From contig JAQYLJ010000027.1 in assembly GCA_028720145.1 (NCBI GenBank), forward strand, positions 1-45,006: a DNA stretch of 45,006 nt, in the 5' to 3' direction. Source of the DNA: Clostridia bacterium (GTDB lineage: Bacteria; Bacillota; Clostridia; Oscillospirales; CAG-272). Below the pieces are notes generated by a model. It searched no databases and had not been told where the DNA came from. It saw nothing but the letters and a program-made list of their open reading frames with translations. This document shows, piece after piece, positions 17,026 through 27,708 of the stretch. The position numbers and the translations under genes were made by a program. Numbering within the stretch: position 1 is the stretch's first letter; every line of letters starts with the position of its first letter.

Positions 17026-18729
17026 ATGAAACAGAAACTGCTGGCACTGACTGTCCTCCTCTGTATGCTCCTGCCGCTCGCCCTCACCGGGTGCTCCGGC
17101 GGCGATAAACTCGAGTACGTCTCTTACGGTGAGGACATCAAGGAATTTGATACCTCTCTTTTCTACGGGAACGTAGAAACCATGCAGGGCGCCGACCCAT
17201 CGCTCATCTGGGTGCCGGAAGCGCTCGATGAGAACGGGCAGGTGAAGGAGGACACCGGGTACTATTACGCGTATATCACGGCGACCTCCATCATTAACGC
17301 ATGGCGCACGCGGGATATGACCAACTGGCAGTATCTCGGCGCCGTGTTCCGCCCCGACCTCGACACGTTCTGGGCGTACATGAACTTCTGGGCGCCCGCC
17401 GTTCACTATGATGCCGAGGACGGCGTGTACTATATGTATTACAGCGCGACGTCGAAGAGCGTCTCGGAATACAAGACGCATTACATCTCACTCGCCACCT
17501 CAACTTCTCCGATGGGGCCCTTCACCGAATGGGGCAGCATTTCGGAGCCGCTCATCGACTTTTCGAAGATGCCGAAAGATCATCCGCTCTATGAAGCGCA
17601 CGGGGAAGGCACCACCTGGGCGGACGGCTATTTTGCCGCCATCGATGCCGAGCCTTTCGTGGACGTGAACGGGGATATTTACCTGCTCTTCACGCACGAT
17701 AAGGGCGCGGGGTACTCCTCCAGCTCCACCTATATCATGAAGATGAAAGAATGGTGGGAGCCGGACTACGAGAGCATTACCTGCATCTCCCTCACAGGCT
17801 CCTGTGAGGTCGGCGGGAGCGAGAAGATGGATGAGGGCACCGTCAACGAGGGGCCGTTCATGCTCTATCACGAAGGGCTTTACTACCTAACGTTCTCCGT
17901 CCACACCTACGATGAATCGTCTTATCAGGTGCGGCAGGCGGTCAGCACCTCGCCGATGGGTCCCTTCCACAAAATTGCGACCGAGAAGGGCGGTACGGTC
18001 ATCACGACCGACGGGCTGAACGCCTACACCAACTCCGCCGGTCACCATTCGTTCATCACCGTGGGGGATGAGATCTACATCAGCTACCACACCTTCAAGA
18101 ACGACAAATCCATTTCACAGGCGCGGAAGATCCGCTTCGACAAGGTGTCCTTCGTCACCAATGACGACGGGATTCCCGTCATCTACGCGAACGGTCCCAC
18201 CGTGACGCTCCAGCCGCTCCCCACCGCCATCAGCGGGTACGAGAACAAGGCGACCTCGGCGCAGGTTACGGCGACAGGGCTCCGCGAGGGCAGCAGCCCT
18301 TACTGGCTGAACGACGGTACGCTCAAGATCCACGAGACGCCGAACATCGTCGACGAGACCTACTTTAACGTAGGGAAGAAAGCAAGTACCGTGACGCTGT
18401 CATGGGAGGACTACATTTCGGCAAAAGCCATCATGGTGTACAACAGCAATCTGTATGACACCTCTTTCACCAAAATTGACAATATCCGCATCTGGTACCG
18501 CGTCGGTGACACCGAGGGCGTGTGCGAGACGGGCGAGATCGCTTTCAGCTACGACCAGTATTCGCTGGTGCCGAAACATTATAACTGCATCTTCGCCGGC
18601 GCGTCCTGTACAATCCAGTTCGCGGACATGGATATCAGACAAATCGAAATTACCGTATCGGAATCCCGCGGCGGCGAGGTCTTCGCCATCTCGGAGATCG
18701 CGGTACTCGGTAAAAAGGAGGGAAGATGA
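17026..18729 (+). CDS. GH43-like lipoprotein
   Basis: Lipobox LALTGCSGG; GADPSLIWVPE, NFWAPAVHYDAEDGVYYMYYSATS, NEGPFMLYHEGLYYLTFS, SAGHHSFITVGDEIYISYHT. ATG at 17026 has RBS ggagggg. Confidence 0.83.
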   Translation: MKQKLLALTVLLCMLLPLALTGCSGGDKLEYVSYGEDIKEFDTSLFYGNVETMQGADPSLIWVPEALDENGQVKEDTGYYYAYITATSIINAWRTRDMTNWQYLGAVFRPDLDTFWAYMNFWAPAVHYDAEDGVYYMYYSATSKSVSEYKTHYISLATSTSPMGPFTEWGSISEPLIDFSKMPKDHPLYEAHGEGTTWADGYFAAIDAEPFVDVNGDIYLLFTHDKGAGYSSSSTYIMKMKEWWEPDYESITCISLTGSCEVGGSEKMDEGTVNEGPFMLYHEGLYYLTFSVHTYDESSYQVRQAVSTSPMGPFHKIATEKGGTVITTDGLNAYTNSAGHHSFITVGDEIYISYHTFKNDKSISQARKIRFDKVSFVTNDDGIPVIYANGPTVTLQPLPTAISGYENKATSAQVTATGLREGSSPYWLNDGTLKIHETPNIVDETYFNVGKKASTVTLSWEDYISAKAIMVYNSNLYDTSFTKIDNIRIWYRVGDTEGVCETGEIAFSYDQYSLVPKHYNCIFAGASCTIQFADMDIRQIEITVSESRGGEVFAISEIAVLGKKEGR

Positions 18730-20282
18730 TGAAGAAAAGGCTTATGCTCCCTCTCATCGCCTGCCTTCTGCTCCTGGCGGCGAGCCTCACCGCCTGCGGC
18801 GGCGGTTATACGTTCGCGCCGTACTCCTACACAAATAAGGCGCCGATCCCCGCCGATATTCATGATTTTACGTCGGTGGACGGCATGACGGTAGACGGCG
18901 TGCGCGATGCGCAGTACGGCGACGCTGCACAGCACCGGCTTTATTACAAGAACAACGTCAACAGCGATATTTACGTCGACGCGTATCTGTACTTCGGTGA
19001 TGAGGGGATTCACTGCTTCGTGTCCGTCAAGGATAATATCCTCTCTTTCAATGCCAACCGCTCGGTCTATCTCAATTCCTCGGTGGAACTCTTCTTCAAC
19101 GCGACGCAAACCAAGAGCGGCAGGCAGAAGACCTCGATCGATAATGCCACCTGTCAGTGGCGCATCGACTGCGGCGGGAAGTCTGCGAAGCTCTGCGGCA
19201 TCGGTGGCAGAAACGCCTACACCGGCTCCTACTTTGACGGTCAGTTCGCCGTCAATCTGAACGGTGAACTCAATTCGCAGGACGCGACGGGCTTCGACGT
19301 CGAGACGTTCATTCCGTGGTACGAACTCGGCTTCACCCCGGACGAAAACGGGGACTACGGGGTCACGGAACTCATGTTCAACGTGGCGTACAACCACAAG
19401 GACGACCCGTACGGGGCAGAGGACAATACCTCCCGCGCCCGTTCCATGAAGACCTTCAGTTATCAGGCGACCCCCTATACATGGGTGCCTCTCGCGAAGA
19501 ATGCGGACGGCACGGCGCGGAACCTGACCTCGCCGGACGGCAACTTCTTCGGCACGCTCATCGTCGAGGGCGGTCTGCTCGCCGGGGTGTACGAGCCAAC
19601 GTACCTTGTTGATCTCTCGCAGGATAACGACGAGGGCGGGAACAAGATGTTCATTCGCTCGGATTCTCCCACCGCTTACGCGGTCGTGAAGAACAGCACC
19701 TCCTCGCACTTCTACTATGAAGCGTATCTCAGCGGCATCTCGGGTGAGCAGAGCAACACGCCGAAAATCGGTATTACGGTGCTGTTCCCCGCCAACCGGA
19801 TTACGCTCTACATCAAAATGTACGACGGCGCTAATATCGCCGACGGGATATGCGGTGTGGTACAGCGGACGATCACCAACGGCGGCTACAACTGGTCGGA
19901 GGCGGCAGACCCCAACGACGACACAATGAACTGGGGCTACTATACCAACAGTAAGTTCCCTGATCCGGACAATCACTTCATCACCGAAGGTGTCAAACTC
20001 GCCATCTACCGCGAGGACGACATTCTGTGCTTCTTCGTCAACGACGAGTTGTATTTCGCGAACCGGGCGGCGATTGACGCCGGCTTCACCCCGCTCTGCG
20101 AACAGCCCCTGAACCTCCACGACACCGCGAGCCGTGAGATCTTCGGCACGAAAATCGTGGACGACAGCATCGTGGGCGTGTTCTCGTTCGGCGCGAACGC
20201 CACCGTTTCGGACTACACGTTCGTGAAAGGCGACGATGCCTCCGCGCGTGTGGCGTCCTACCGCACCTCACAAGGCGATTGA
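18726..20282 (+). CDS. Lipoprotein with CBM9/DOMON-like carbohydrate-binding domain
   Basis: Lipobox ASLTACGGG; MTVDGVRDAQYGDAAQH...VYLNSSVELFFNA...FDVETFIPWYELG. Confidence 0.72.
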   Translation: MMKKRLMLPLIACLLLLAASLTACGGGYTFAPYSYTNKAPIPADIHDFTSVDGMTVDGVRDAQYGDAAQHRLYYKNNVNSDIYVDAYLYFGDEGIHCFVSVKDNILSFNANRSVYLNSSVELFFNATQTKSGRQKTSIDNATCQWRIDCGGKSAKLCGIGGRNAYTGSYFDGQFAVNLNGELNSQDATGFDVETFIPWYELGFTPDENGDYGVTELMFNVAYNHKDDPYGAEDNTSRARSMKTFSYQATPYTWVPLAKNADGTARNLTSPDGNFFGTLIVEGGLLAGVYEPTYLVDLSQDNDEGGNKMFIRSDSPTAYAVVKNSTSSHFYYEAYLSGISGEQSNTPKIGITVLFPANRITLYIKMYDGANIADGICGVVQRTITNGGYNWSEAADPNDDTMNWGYYTNSKFPDPDNHFITEGVKLAIYREDDILCFFVNDELYFANRAAIDAGFTPLCEQPLNLHDTASREIFGTKIVDDSIVGVFSFGANATVSDYTFVKGDDASARVASYRTSQGD

Positions 20283-20309
20283 TTGAATGTAAATAAAGGA
20301 GACAAACAC

Positions 20310-22256
20310 ATGAAAAGATTTGTTGCCATCGCTCTCATGCTCGTGATGATGACGGCGCTCCTCGTGCCCCTGCTCAGCGGGTGTAAAAAGCGCGGGAGCG
20401 GCGTGGATATCTCGTTCGATGAGAACGGTAATCTGCTGCCGTCCTCCGGCACCACGATCCATGTCACCTCGTACTCCGAGGGGGACGAAGAAAAGCGTTT
20501 CTACCAGTTGTGCGACGCCTTCAATGAAAAGTATAAGGAATACAACATTCAGGCGATCTACGAGCCGAGCGACTCCGCCGGGTACGAGCAGACGATGAAG
20601 ACCTCGCTCTCCTCCTCCACCTGCCAGGACGTCCTGCTCGTCTCCGACAGCTACTACAAGCAGTGGGCGACGCTCGGCTACCTCGAACCGCTGGATAATT
20701 ATATCAAGAGCGAATATGCCGCACTCAACTTTGAAAAGGAAATCGCGGAAATGTACGAGGGCGGTGTCGGACGATACCTCTATGACGTCGTGACGACCAC
20801 CTCGGACGGTCCGAACGCGCATTACTACGGGCTCCCGAAGGGCACCGGCGCGACCGCCATTTACTACAACAAGACCTATATGAAGAATGCCGGCATCACG
20901 GAGATCTCCGTGTATGAGGAGGACATCGACGCCTACAATAACGGCGCGACGGATGCCTACGGAAATGTCAAGCCCTTCTCCGGCAACGCCCCCAAAAAGG
21001 CATTCTTCACCGTGGACGGCAGACGCTACTTCAACAACAAGATTCCGATGAGCTGGCAGGAGTGTTCGGAACTCGCCGCCATTCTTCAGGCGGTCAATGC
21101 GGCGGCAGGCTGTAAGTACGGCTTCATCACCAGCTGGTGGTTCAATTACGGCTTCTCGGTGGGCGGCAGCTGCATGCAGTATCTGACGTCCGACGATGCG
21201 GGGCTGACCGGCGGTTACTACACCTTCACCCTCGCGGACTCGACGGTCAACTACAAAGCCAAAGAAGATATTGCCGTCAACGGTCATACCTACAAGGCGG
21301 GCGAGATCGTCTCCTACGAGGATAAGTTCTACATGAGCGACACCCTTGCCGAGAAGTGCGAGGTGCTCCCCTCCCAGCGCGAGGCGTTCGCGGAATACAT
21401 GAGCCTCGCCGGCAAGGTGGGCAACAGCCACTACCATGCCGACGTCACCTACGGCGGTAAAACCTACACCGGCGTGACGGACGCTTTCTGGTCGGTAATC
21501 CCGTATCAACTCGGTGCGACGCCCAAAGAGGCGATCGCCAAGAACGAAGAGCTGCTCCGCAGCCCGAACAACCTCGGAGATCCCGGCAGTGCCGGCGCAC
21601 TTGCTGCGGCTTCGCACGAATATGTGATCGTGCAGAACAAGGGCATCTCGGTCAACCCGGCGACACTGAACACGGACGGCCGTTTCACCCAGTTCACGCA
21701 GGGTTATACCGCCATGGTCGTTGACGTCCGCGTCAGCGTGGCGCAGGCGCGCCTGATCCGTGACTTCGAGTGGGATGTCGCCCCCATGCTCGTGTGGAAG
21801 GATTTTGACGACGAGGGCAACACGATCGCCTCCGGCGTCGAGGGCGCACACTCCGGCTCGAACGCGTGGGCGGTGTGGAGCAAATCCACGATCAAAAATG
21901 CGGCTTATCTGTTCCTCAAGTTCGCGGCAGGTGAGGAGGGGCAGAAGATCCTCGCCGAGGCGGGCACCATCATCCCGAACCAGAAGAGCATCGCGAAAGA
22001 GATGATTCAGGAAGATCTTGCGAAGGGGCTTTCTCCCCGTAACATCGAGGTGTTCGAGCGCGGGGCAGAGTACCAGACCCCTGGTGACTGGTGGTTCCTC
22101 AAGGACGGCGACTGGATCGACGGCGACGGCTGCTGGGCAAACTACCTCAACCAGACCGTGCGTAACTTCAAAGCGACCATGACGACCTTCTATACCGTGA
22201 ACGACTATCTCAAGACCTTTGATACGCTGAAAAAATACACGGCAAAAGAGGACTGA
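20310..22256 (+). CDS. Extracellular solute-binding lipoprotein of a carbohydrate ABC importer
   Basis: Lipobox PLLSGCKK; SBP family 1 layout (RFYQLCDAFNEKYKEYNIQAIYE...); followed by two permeases. Confidence 0.92.
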   Translation: MKRFVAIALMLVMMTALLVPLLSGCKKRGSGVDISFDENGNLLPSSGTTIHVTSYSEGDEEKRFYQLCDAFNEKYKEYNIQAIYEPSDSAGYEQTMKTSLSSSTCQDVLLVSDSYYKQWATLGYLEPLDNYIKSEYAALNFEKEIAEMYEGGVGRYLYDVVTTTSDGPNAHYYGLPKGTGATAIYYNKTYMKNAGITEISVYEEDIDAYNNGATDAYGNVKPFSGNAPKKAFFTVDGRRYFNNKIPMSWQECSELAAILQAVNAAAGCKYGFITSWWFNYGFSVGGSCMQYLTSDDAGLTGGYYTFTLADSTVNYKAKEDIAVNGHTYKAGEIVSYEDKFYMSDTLAEKCEVLPSQREAFAEYMSLAGKVGNSHYHADVTYGGKTYTGVTDAFWSVIPYQLGATPKEAIAKNEELLRSPNNLGDPGSAGALAAASHEYVIVQNKGISVNPATLNTDGRFTQFTQGYTAMVVDVRVSVAQARLIRDFEWDVAPMLVWKDFDDEGNTIASGVEGAHSGSNAWAVWSKSTIKNAAYLFLKFAAGEEGQKILAEAGTIIPNQKSIAKEMIQEDLAKGLSPRNIEVFERGAEYQTPGDWWFLKDGDWIDGDGCWANYLNQTVRNFKATMTTFYTVNDYLKTFDTLKKYTAKED

Positions 22257-22260
22257 GTCC

Positions 22261-23154
22261 ATGACGATCACAAAGAGTAAAAAAGCGAGATCAGACGAAC
22301 TCTGGGGTACGCTCTTCGCGGGGATCCCAGTGCTGGGGCTCATCATCTTTACCTATATACCGCTCCTCATGGCGGTCATCATGTCTTTCATGGAGGTGCC
22401 GGGGCTCACGCTGCGGGGGGCGAAGTTCTTCCCGCTGAAGCAGATCTTCACAAACTACGTCACGGTTATCAAGGATCAGTATTTCTGGAAGTCGATCCTC
22501 AATAACATCATCCTGATGATCGGTCTGCCGATCTCGATCGTTCTGTCCATCGCGATCGCGGAGCTGCTGACCAAGGGTCTCCGCGGCACCCGCTTCTTCA
22601 AGGTGCTGCTGTTTGTCCCGTATGTCTGCTCCGTGACGGCGACGACCTTCATGTGGAACTGGTTGCTCAACTACGACCACGGCGTTGTCAACAGCATCCT
22701 CGGCAAGAATATCAACTGGTTTGGTCCCGACCTGTTCATCTGGTCGGTCATGATCATGACCGTCTGGGCGACCTGTGGCTACCGCATCCTGCTCTTTACG
22801 GCGGCGATGACGAACGTCAACAGCTCGCTCAAGGAGGCGGCGGCGGTGGACGGCGCGAACAAATTGCAGATCTTCGGTCATGTCACACTTCCGTCCATCA
22901 CGCCGACCATCTTCTACATCCTCGTGATGGGCACCATCGGCGTTCTGCAGGAATTTACCCGTATCCAGGTGCTGGATCCCACGGGCGCCAAGTGCTCGAC
23001 CGTCGTGTTCTATGTCTATAAGAAGATGCTGGTCGGAACGCCGGAGGCAGGGGTCGGCTGTGCCGCGAGTATCATCCTCGCGCTCCTGGTCGCGCTCCTG
23101 ACCAAACTGCATTTCACGATTTCAAAGAAGTGGGTGAGCTACGATGCAAGCTAA
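22261..23154 (+). CDS. Carbohydrate ABC transporter permease (UgpA/LacF-type)
   Basis: EAA loop NSSLKEAAAVDGANKLQIFGHVTLPSITP; 6 TM. Confidence 0.93.
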   Translation: MTITKSKKARSDELWGTLFAGIPVLGLIIFTYIPLLMAVIMSFMEVPGLTLRGAKFFPLKQIFTNYVTVIKDQYFWKSILNNIILMIGLPISIVLSIAIAELLTKGLRGTRFFKVLLFVPYVCSVTATTFMWNWLLNYDHGVVNSILGKNINWFGPDLFIWSVMIMTVWATCGYRILLFTAAMTNVNSSLKEAAAVDGANKLQIFGHVTLPSITPTIFYILVMGTIGVLQEFTRIQVLDPTGAKCSTVVFYVYKKMLVGTPEAGVGCAASIILALLVALLTKLHFTISKKWVSYDAS

Positions 23155-24028
23155 TGAAATGACGAAAAAACCGAAAAAGAATCATAAGCATCTCGACAAC
23201 GCCCTCGTCTATACGGGTCTGATCGTCGCATCCCTCCTCGTCGTCCTGCCTTTTGCCATCGTGTTCATGACCTCGTTTATGACGGCGGAGGACGCGACGA
23301 CCGGCGGCTTCTCGCTCATCGGTCAGAGCGGCATGACGTTCCAGGGGTATAAGGAGTTCTTCAATTATAAGGACTACTATACCGGCGTGCCGCGTTTCCT
23401 CACAGGTCTCGGCAGTACCATGATCACGTCGCTCGTCCCGACCCTTGCATCCCTGTTTTTTGCGGCACTCGCTGCATTTGCTTTTGCGAAGATCCGCTTC
23501 CGCATGAGCAAGGTGTTCTTCAACATCATTCTGTTCACGATGATGATCCCCGGCACGATCCTAATGGTACCGCACTACCTGATGTATGAGTCCTTCGGGT
23601 GGATCGACACCTATCTGCCGCTTATCATCCCCGGGCTGTTCGGCGGTGCGAGCATGATCTTCTTCCTGCGTCAGTTCATGTTCGGTATCCCCGATTCCCT
23701 GATCGAGGCAGGGAAGGTGGACGGGCTCACATGGTTCGGCATCTTTATCCGCGTGGTATTGCCTCTGACGGTGCCGGCACTCCTCGCACAGGGGCTGCTC
23801 AGCTTCATCACGCATTACAACGCCTATCTCGGTCCGCGCCTCTATCTCAAGAGCCGCGATCTCGCCACCCTGCAGCTGGTGGTCGCGAACTTCAAGGACG
23901 CCGCGAAGTTCAATCAGCCTGCCATTATGGCGTGCTGTATCGTCACCATTCTGCCCATCCTCATTCTCTACACGATCTTCCAGAAGTATTTTGTGGAGGG
24001 CATCGCCACCACGGGCATGAAGCTGTAA
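23144..24028 (+). CDS. Carbohydrate ABC transporter permease (UgpE/LacG-type)
   Basis: EAA loop PDSLIEAGKVDGLTWFGIFIRVVLPLTVPAL; overlaps the upstream permease by 11 bp. Confidence 0.93.
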   Translation: MQANEMTKKPKKNHKHLDNALVYTGLIVASLLVVLPFAIVFMTSFMTAEDATTGGFSLIGQSGMTFQGYKEFFNYKDYYTGVPRFLTGLGSTMITSLVPTLASLFFAALAAFAFAKIRFRMSKVFFNIILFTMMIPGTILMVPHYLMYESFGWIDTYLPLIIPGLFGGASMIFFLRQFMFGIPDSLIEAGKVDGLTWFGIFIRVVLPLTVPALLAQGLLSFITHYNAYLGPRLYLKSRDLATLQLVVANFKDAAKFNQPAIMACCIVTILPILILYTIFQKYFVEGIATTGMKL

Positions 24029-24092
24029 CGCACAGCGGCAGCGCGAGCGGAACGCCTGTCTCATTTTTGCGGACGAATGTGAGCATATCGCA

Positions 24093-25019
24093 TTGACGGG
24101 TGACGGCACGATCGATTGTAACGGACACAATTTCGTCAAGCGGCGCCCCGCTGACAGAATCGATTGGAAGTATGAGCGGATCGACGCGCCGACACCACCT
24201 CGTGCCGTGTTTTTCACCGGCTGCCGGTATGTGAAAATCGAAGATATCCTGATGAAGAATCAACCCTCGGGGTGGTCATACTGGATTCATGATTGCGACT
24301 ATGTGACGATTGACAAGATCAAAATCCAAGCTTGCGTAGACTATCCGAACAACGACGGCATTCATGTGAATTGCTCTCGGAATGTGACCATTTCGAACTG
24401 CGATATCACCTGCGGTGACGACTGCATCGTCGTGCGTGCGAACAGCGCTTCGCTGAAAGAGAATACCGTATGTGAAAAGATTTGCGTGACGAACTGCAAC
24501 CTGACCAGTTATTCCGCGGGTATCCGCATCGCGTGGATCAACGACGGTACCATCCGAAACTGTGTGTTCTCCAATTTGGTGATGACCGATACGACCGTCG
24601 GGATCAGTCTGTTCATCCCACGAGGGAAACGACCCGAACTCACCGATGTGGGACGGGAGGAAACGGTCGTCGAAGGCCTGCTGTTCGATCACATTGTGAT
24701 GAATGAGGTGTGCTATCAGTCAATTCTTTTGAAACTGGCAGACAATGAACACGCACGGGTAAAACGCATTAAGAATTTGAGTTTTTCCGATATCCACGCC
24801 AAGGGACCGCATTTCTTTACCCTGCAAGGCAGAAAAGAATGCCCGCTTGAAAACATATCCTTTCACGACTGCCGGTTTGAAATCACGGACGGCACGGAAT
24901 TTCCCGATCCGCTTCACCACGGTGCCGCCTCCTATTGGGAGGAAGGCTATCAGCCGTGCACTGTCCATTATGTGAAGGGATGGAAGATGAACAATGTGGA
25001 GATTGATGTAGAGCGATAA
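24093..25019 (+). CDS. GH28-family (polygalacturonase-like) protein, apparently N-terminally truncated
   Basis: Beta-helix with NNDGIHVNCSRNVTISNCDITCGDDCIVVRAN and SAGIRIAW. GH28-like sequence continues in frame upstream of the TTG start (...NACLIFADECEHIALTGDGTIDCNG). Confidence 0.78.
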   Translation: MTGDGTIDCNGHNFVKRRPADRIDWKYERIDAPTPPRAVFFTGCRYVKIEDILMKNQPSGWSYWIHDCDYVTIDKIKIQACVDYPNNDGIHVNCSRNVTISNCDITCGDDCIVVRANSASLKENTVCEKICVTNCNLTSYSAGIRIAWINDGTIRNCVFSNLVMTDTTVGISLFIPRGKRPELTDVGREETVVEGLLFDHIVMNEVCYQSILLKLADNEHARVKRIKNLSFSDIHAKGPHFFTLQGRKECPLENISFHDCRFEITDGTEFPDPLHHGAASYWEEGYQPCTVHYVKGWKMNNVEIDVER

Positions 25020-25020
25020 A

Positions 25021-25061
25021 ACAGACAGGGCTATCTTCCCAAACGTGGTAGCCCTGTCTGT
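25021..25061 (+). terminator. Terminator hairpin of the carbohydrate operon
   Basis: acagacagggcta...tagccctgtctgt, 13-bp stem. Confidence 0.65.
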
Positions 25062-25176
25062 CATATGTCCCATCGCCGTGGCACCGCCAAAGAATAAGAA
25101 GAGCGCATCATGTAGCGGTGCGGTATTTTCGGAAACCGAATATGAAAACCGCTATGCGAAATACATTGCTCGCCAA

Positions 25177-25212
25177 GAAAACCGCAGTCGGACGACTGCG
25201 GTTTTCTATTCG
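25177..25212. terminator. Rho-independent terminator
   Basis: gaaaaccgcagtc-ggac-gactgcggttttc. Confidence 0.7.
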
Positions 25213-25315
25213 ATTTGACGAAGATGATTGGTATGGCGACACGCAAAAAGGGGAATAAGGTTTTCCCGGCACGACAAGCAACGATGTGATCTGTCTGCTT
25301 TTGGGAGGGAGTCTG

Positions 25316-26275
25316 TCAGGTATCAAAAAAAGTCAGCAGATCGTCATAGTACGTGAATACCGTTTGGTCGTTGGAGCCGAAAATTTCGTGCTTGGCGTCT
25401 TCATAGATGCGCGTGGTACAATGCGGGAGTCGCGCGGCAAAAGCCGTCTGCGCGGAGCGGGAGACGACGGTGTCGCACGCGGCGAGCGCCATCCACACGG
25501 GGACGGTAATCTTTTCGACTGCTCCCTTTTTCATCAGCTGCCGTCTGACACGCAACGATTGATATGCCCATCCGTAGGTAGAGCAGGTGGTGTGAAAATG
25601 CGGTGTTGCCTCTTTGATGACCTCATATTCGTCGAACCGCTCGCGGCAGGTCTTGCAGGAACTCTCAAAGGTCTCTTTCCCCTCATAGGGGGCGGAGATA
25701 AAGGCGCGTTTTTTTCTCTTGCCGAACAGAGAAGCGCACCCGAGTACCGCTTTGGCAATCGGGATCGGCACGCCGTTACTTTCCGGTTGAATCATGGGAG
25801 ACGACAGGAATGCCTTTTGAAAGACATCGGGGTGCTTTTCCATCCAAAGTGCGCCGATGGCACAGCCCATGGAGTGCGCGAAGAAATACGGTTTCCCCAC
25901 AGAATGAGGCAGCACCTCGTCCATGAATGCCGTAAAGTCGTCCACATATTCTTCAAAGCGGTCTATGTGCGTGAGCGTTTGATCCGTGACGGCGCGACAG
26001 GAGCGCCCGTGCCCACGGTGTTCGAGCATCCATACCGCAAAGCCGCATTTCAGAAAGTAGTAGATCATCTCATGGTATTTTTCGACCGATTCGGTAAAGC
26101 CGTGGGAGATCACCACCGTTTTGGTAGGATTCTCGGGAGTAAACACGGCGTAATAGAGCGACTGCCCGTCGTAACCGCGCACACGACCGTCACGCCGTTT
26201 CTCTTCGAGATACGGGATGAGCGTTGCGGGGAAAAAGGCGGCTATCTCCTTGGCAGGAACATAAAAGTCTCTCAC
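25316..26275 (-). CDS. Alpha/beta hydrolase (monoacylglycerol lipase/lysophospholipase-like)
   Basis: VVISHGFTES, EHRGHGRS, FAHSMGCAIG nucleophile elbow, DAKHEIF. Confidence 0.9.
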   Translation of the reverse strand: MRDFYVPAKEIAAFFPATLIPYLEEKRRDGRVRGYDGQSLYYAVFTPENPTKTVVISHGFTESVEKYHEMIYYFLKCGFAVWMLEHRGHGRSCRAVTDQTLTHIDRFEEYVDDFTAFMDEVLPHSVGKPYFFAHSMGCAIGALWMEKHPDVFQKAFLSSPMIQPESNGVPIPIAKAVLGCASLFGKRKKRAFISAPYEGKETFESSCKTCRERFDEYEVIKEATPHFHTTCSTYGWAYQSLRVRRQLMKKGAVEKITVPVWMALAACDTVVSRSAQTAFAARLPHCTTRIYEDAKHEIFGSNDQTVFTYYDDLLTFFDT

Positions 26276-27642
26276 TGCGTATTCTCCGATTCGCCCTTGG
26301 GCTCACCCTCGTCTGTCGGCTTCTTTGCCGAGGTGATGATACCCATCACCGACTTTTCGCGATAGAAGAAGAACAGCACGGCACCGACCGCACAGCAAAC
26401 GGTGGCGATGACGGCGGTCATACGGTAACTGAACTCGGAACCGGAAACCGTGACGGAAGTAAAGATCAAAAGGGAGAGTGCCTGACCGAGTTTCATGGCA
26501 AAGGTGCGCGCCGCGAAGAACATGCCGCTGCGCTGTTCGCCGAAAGTCAGCGCGTCTGCCTCGGCAATATCGGCGACGACCGCCTGCGGGAGAATCCCGA
26601 GAATCGCCATGGGGACCCCTGCGAGGACGGCGATGAGGTAGCCCCACCAAATACCCTCTCCGCAGAACGAGGTGATGAGGAATACCGCTGCGTAGGCGAA
26701 AAAGCCAATGATGATGATGATTTTCTTGCCGAATTTCGGAGTCAGTTTATTGACGACGGGATAGAGACACAGACTGACGACCGTCATGACAACGGTCAAG
26801 AGAAAAGTGTTACCGTCGTCCGCGTGCATCAAGCGGGTGATATAGAACGCGAGACCGGTCTGAAACAGCGTGACGGCAAAGAAGTAGATGACATCCGAAT
26901 ACACAAAACGACGGAACTGCTTGTTCTGAAAGGATTTGAAAAGAGAGGAAAACGCTTTTGTCTTGACGGGTTCGGAGGCGATATAGTCGCGTTCTTTGAT
27001 GAAGAATGACGGCACCAGCATGGCGATCGCCGCGACGGCGGAAAGAATCGCGATGGCGAGACGGACGGCATTCGCTTCTCCGAGTGCTGCGGTGAACAGT
27101 CCCGCGATATTGGGCAAAAGATATGCGACCGAAAGACCCGCGATATAGGTGAACGAGATAAAGGTCGAGACATTGATGCGGTTCTTCTGCGTGTCGCCGA
27201 GTTCGGCGATCAGTGCATTATACGGTGTGCAGTACACCGTCATAAACAGATAGAAGAGCATCAGGGTGACGAACAGAATGATGTCGTTCGCGACTACGCT
27301 CTTGGTTTGGGGGAGCGCAAATACACCGACGGTGATCAAGGCAAATGGAATGGCAATCACCTTCATGAACGGGATGCGTCTGCCGCCCCGAAAACGGCTC
27401 GCGTCAGACCATCCGGCGATGAGCGGATCGGTCACGGCATCGAACAGTCGTCCGACCGCCGTAATCAGTCCGAACAGCGTGATCCCGAGAAACAGGGTAC
27501 CGCCGGTGATCGATGAGCCGAACACCGCGTTTTCGCCGGTGTAGTAATACACCATCCAACTGCTGATGATGCCCGCGAGCAGACTCCATCCGAATTGCCC
27601 AACGGCAAAAATCCACAGGACTTTATTTGTAATCTTTTTCAT
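26272..27642 (-). CDS. MFS transporter, GPH (glycoside-pentoside-hexuronide) type
   Basis: 12 TM; GRLFDAVTDPLIAGWSDASRFRGGRRIPFM. ATG at 27642 with upstream gaaaggaaat. Confidence 0.88.
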   Translation of the reverse strand: MKKITNKVLWIFAVGQFGWSLLAGIISSWMVYYYTGENAVFGSSITGGTLFLGITLFGLITAVGRLFDAVTDPLIAGWSDASRFRGGRRIPFMKVIAIPFALITVGVFALPQTKSVVANDIILFVTLMLFYLFMTVYCTPYNALIAELGDTQKNRINVSTFISFTYIAGLSVAYLLPNIAGLFTAALGEANAVRLAIAILSAVAAIAMLVPSFFIKERDYIASEPVKTKAFSSLFKSFQNKQFRRFVYSDVIYFFAVTLFQTGLAFYITRLMHADDGNTFLLTVVMTVVSLCLYPVVNKLTPKFGKKIIIIIGFFAYAAVFLITSFCGEGIWWGYLIAVLAGVPMAILGILPQAVVADIAEADALTFGEQRSGMFFAARTFAMKLGQALSLLIFTSVTVSGSEFSYRMTAVIATVCCAVGAVLFFFYREKSVMGIITSAKKPTDEGEPKGESENTQ

Positions 27643-27679
27643 GGGGATTTCCTTTCCGAACACATGAAATTGCCTTTTT

Positions 27680-27708
27680 ATTATAAATCTTATACAAAGA
27701 ATTGTCAA
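27680..27708 (-). promoter_or_regulatory. Consensus sigma70-type promoter of the MFS/hydrolase operon
   Basis: Minus strand TTGACA-17 bp-TATAAT. Confidence 0.75.

Noticed and set aside
18579-20120. 513-aa minus ORF antisense to the CBM9-like lipoprotein
   Set aside because: Shadow ORF over a well supported sense gene.
20268-22346. 692-aa minus ORF antisense to the solute-binding protein
   Set aside because: Shadow ORF; the sense strand encodes a clear SBP with lipobox and RBS.
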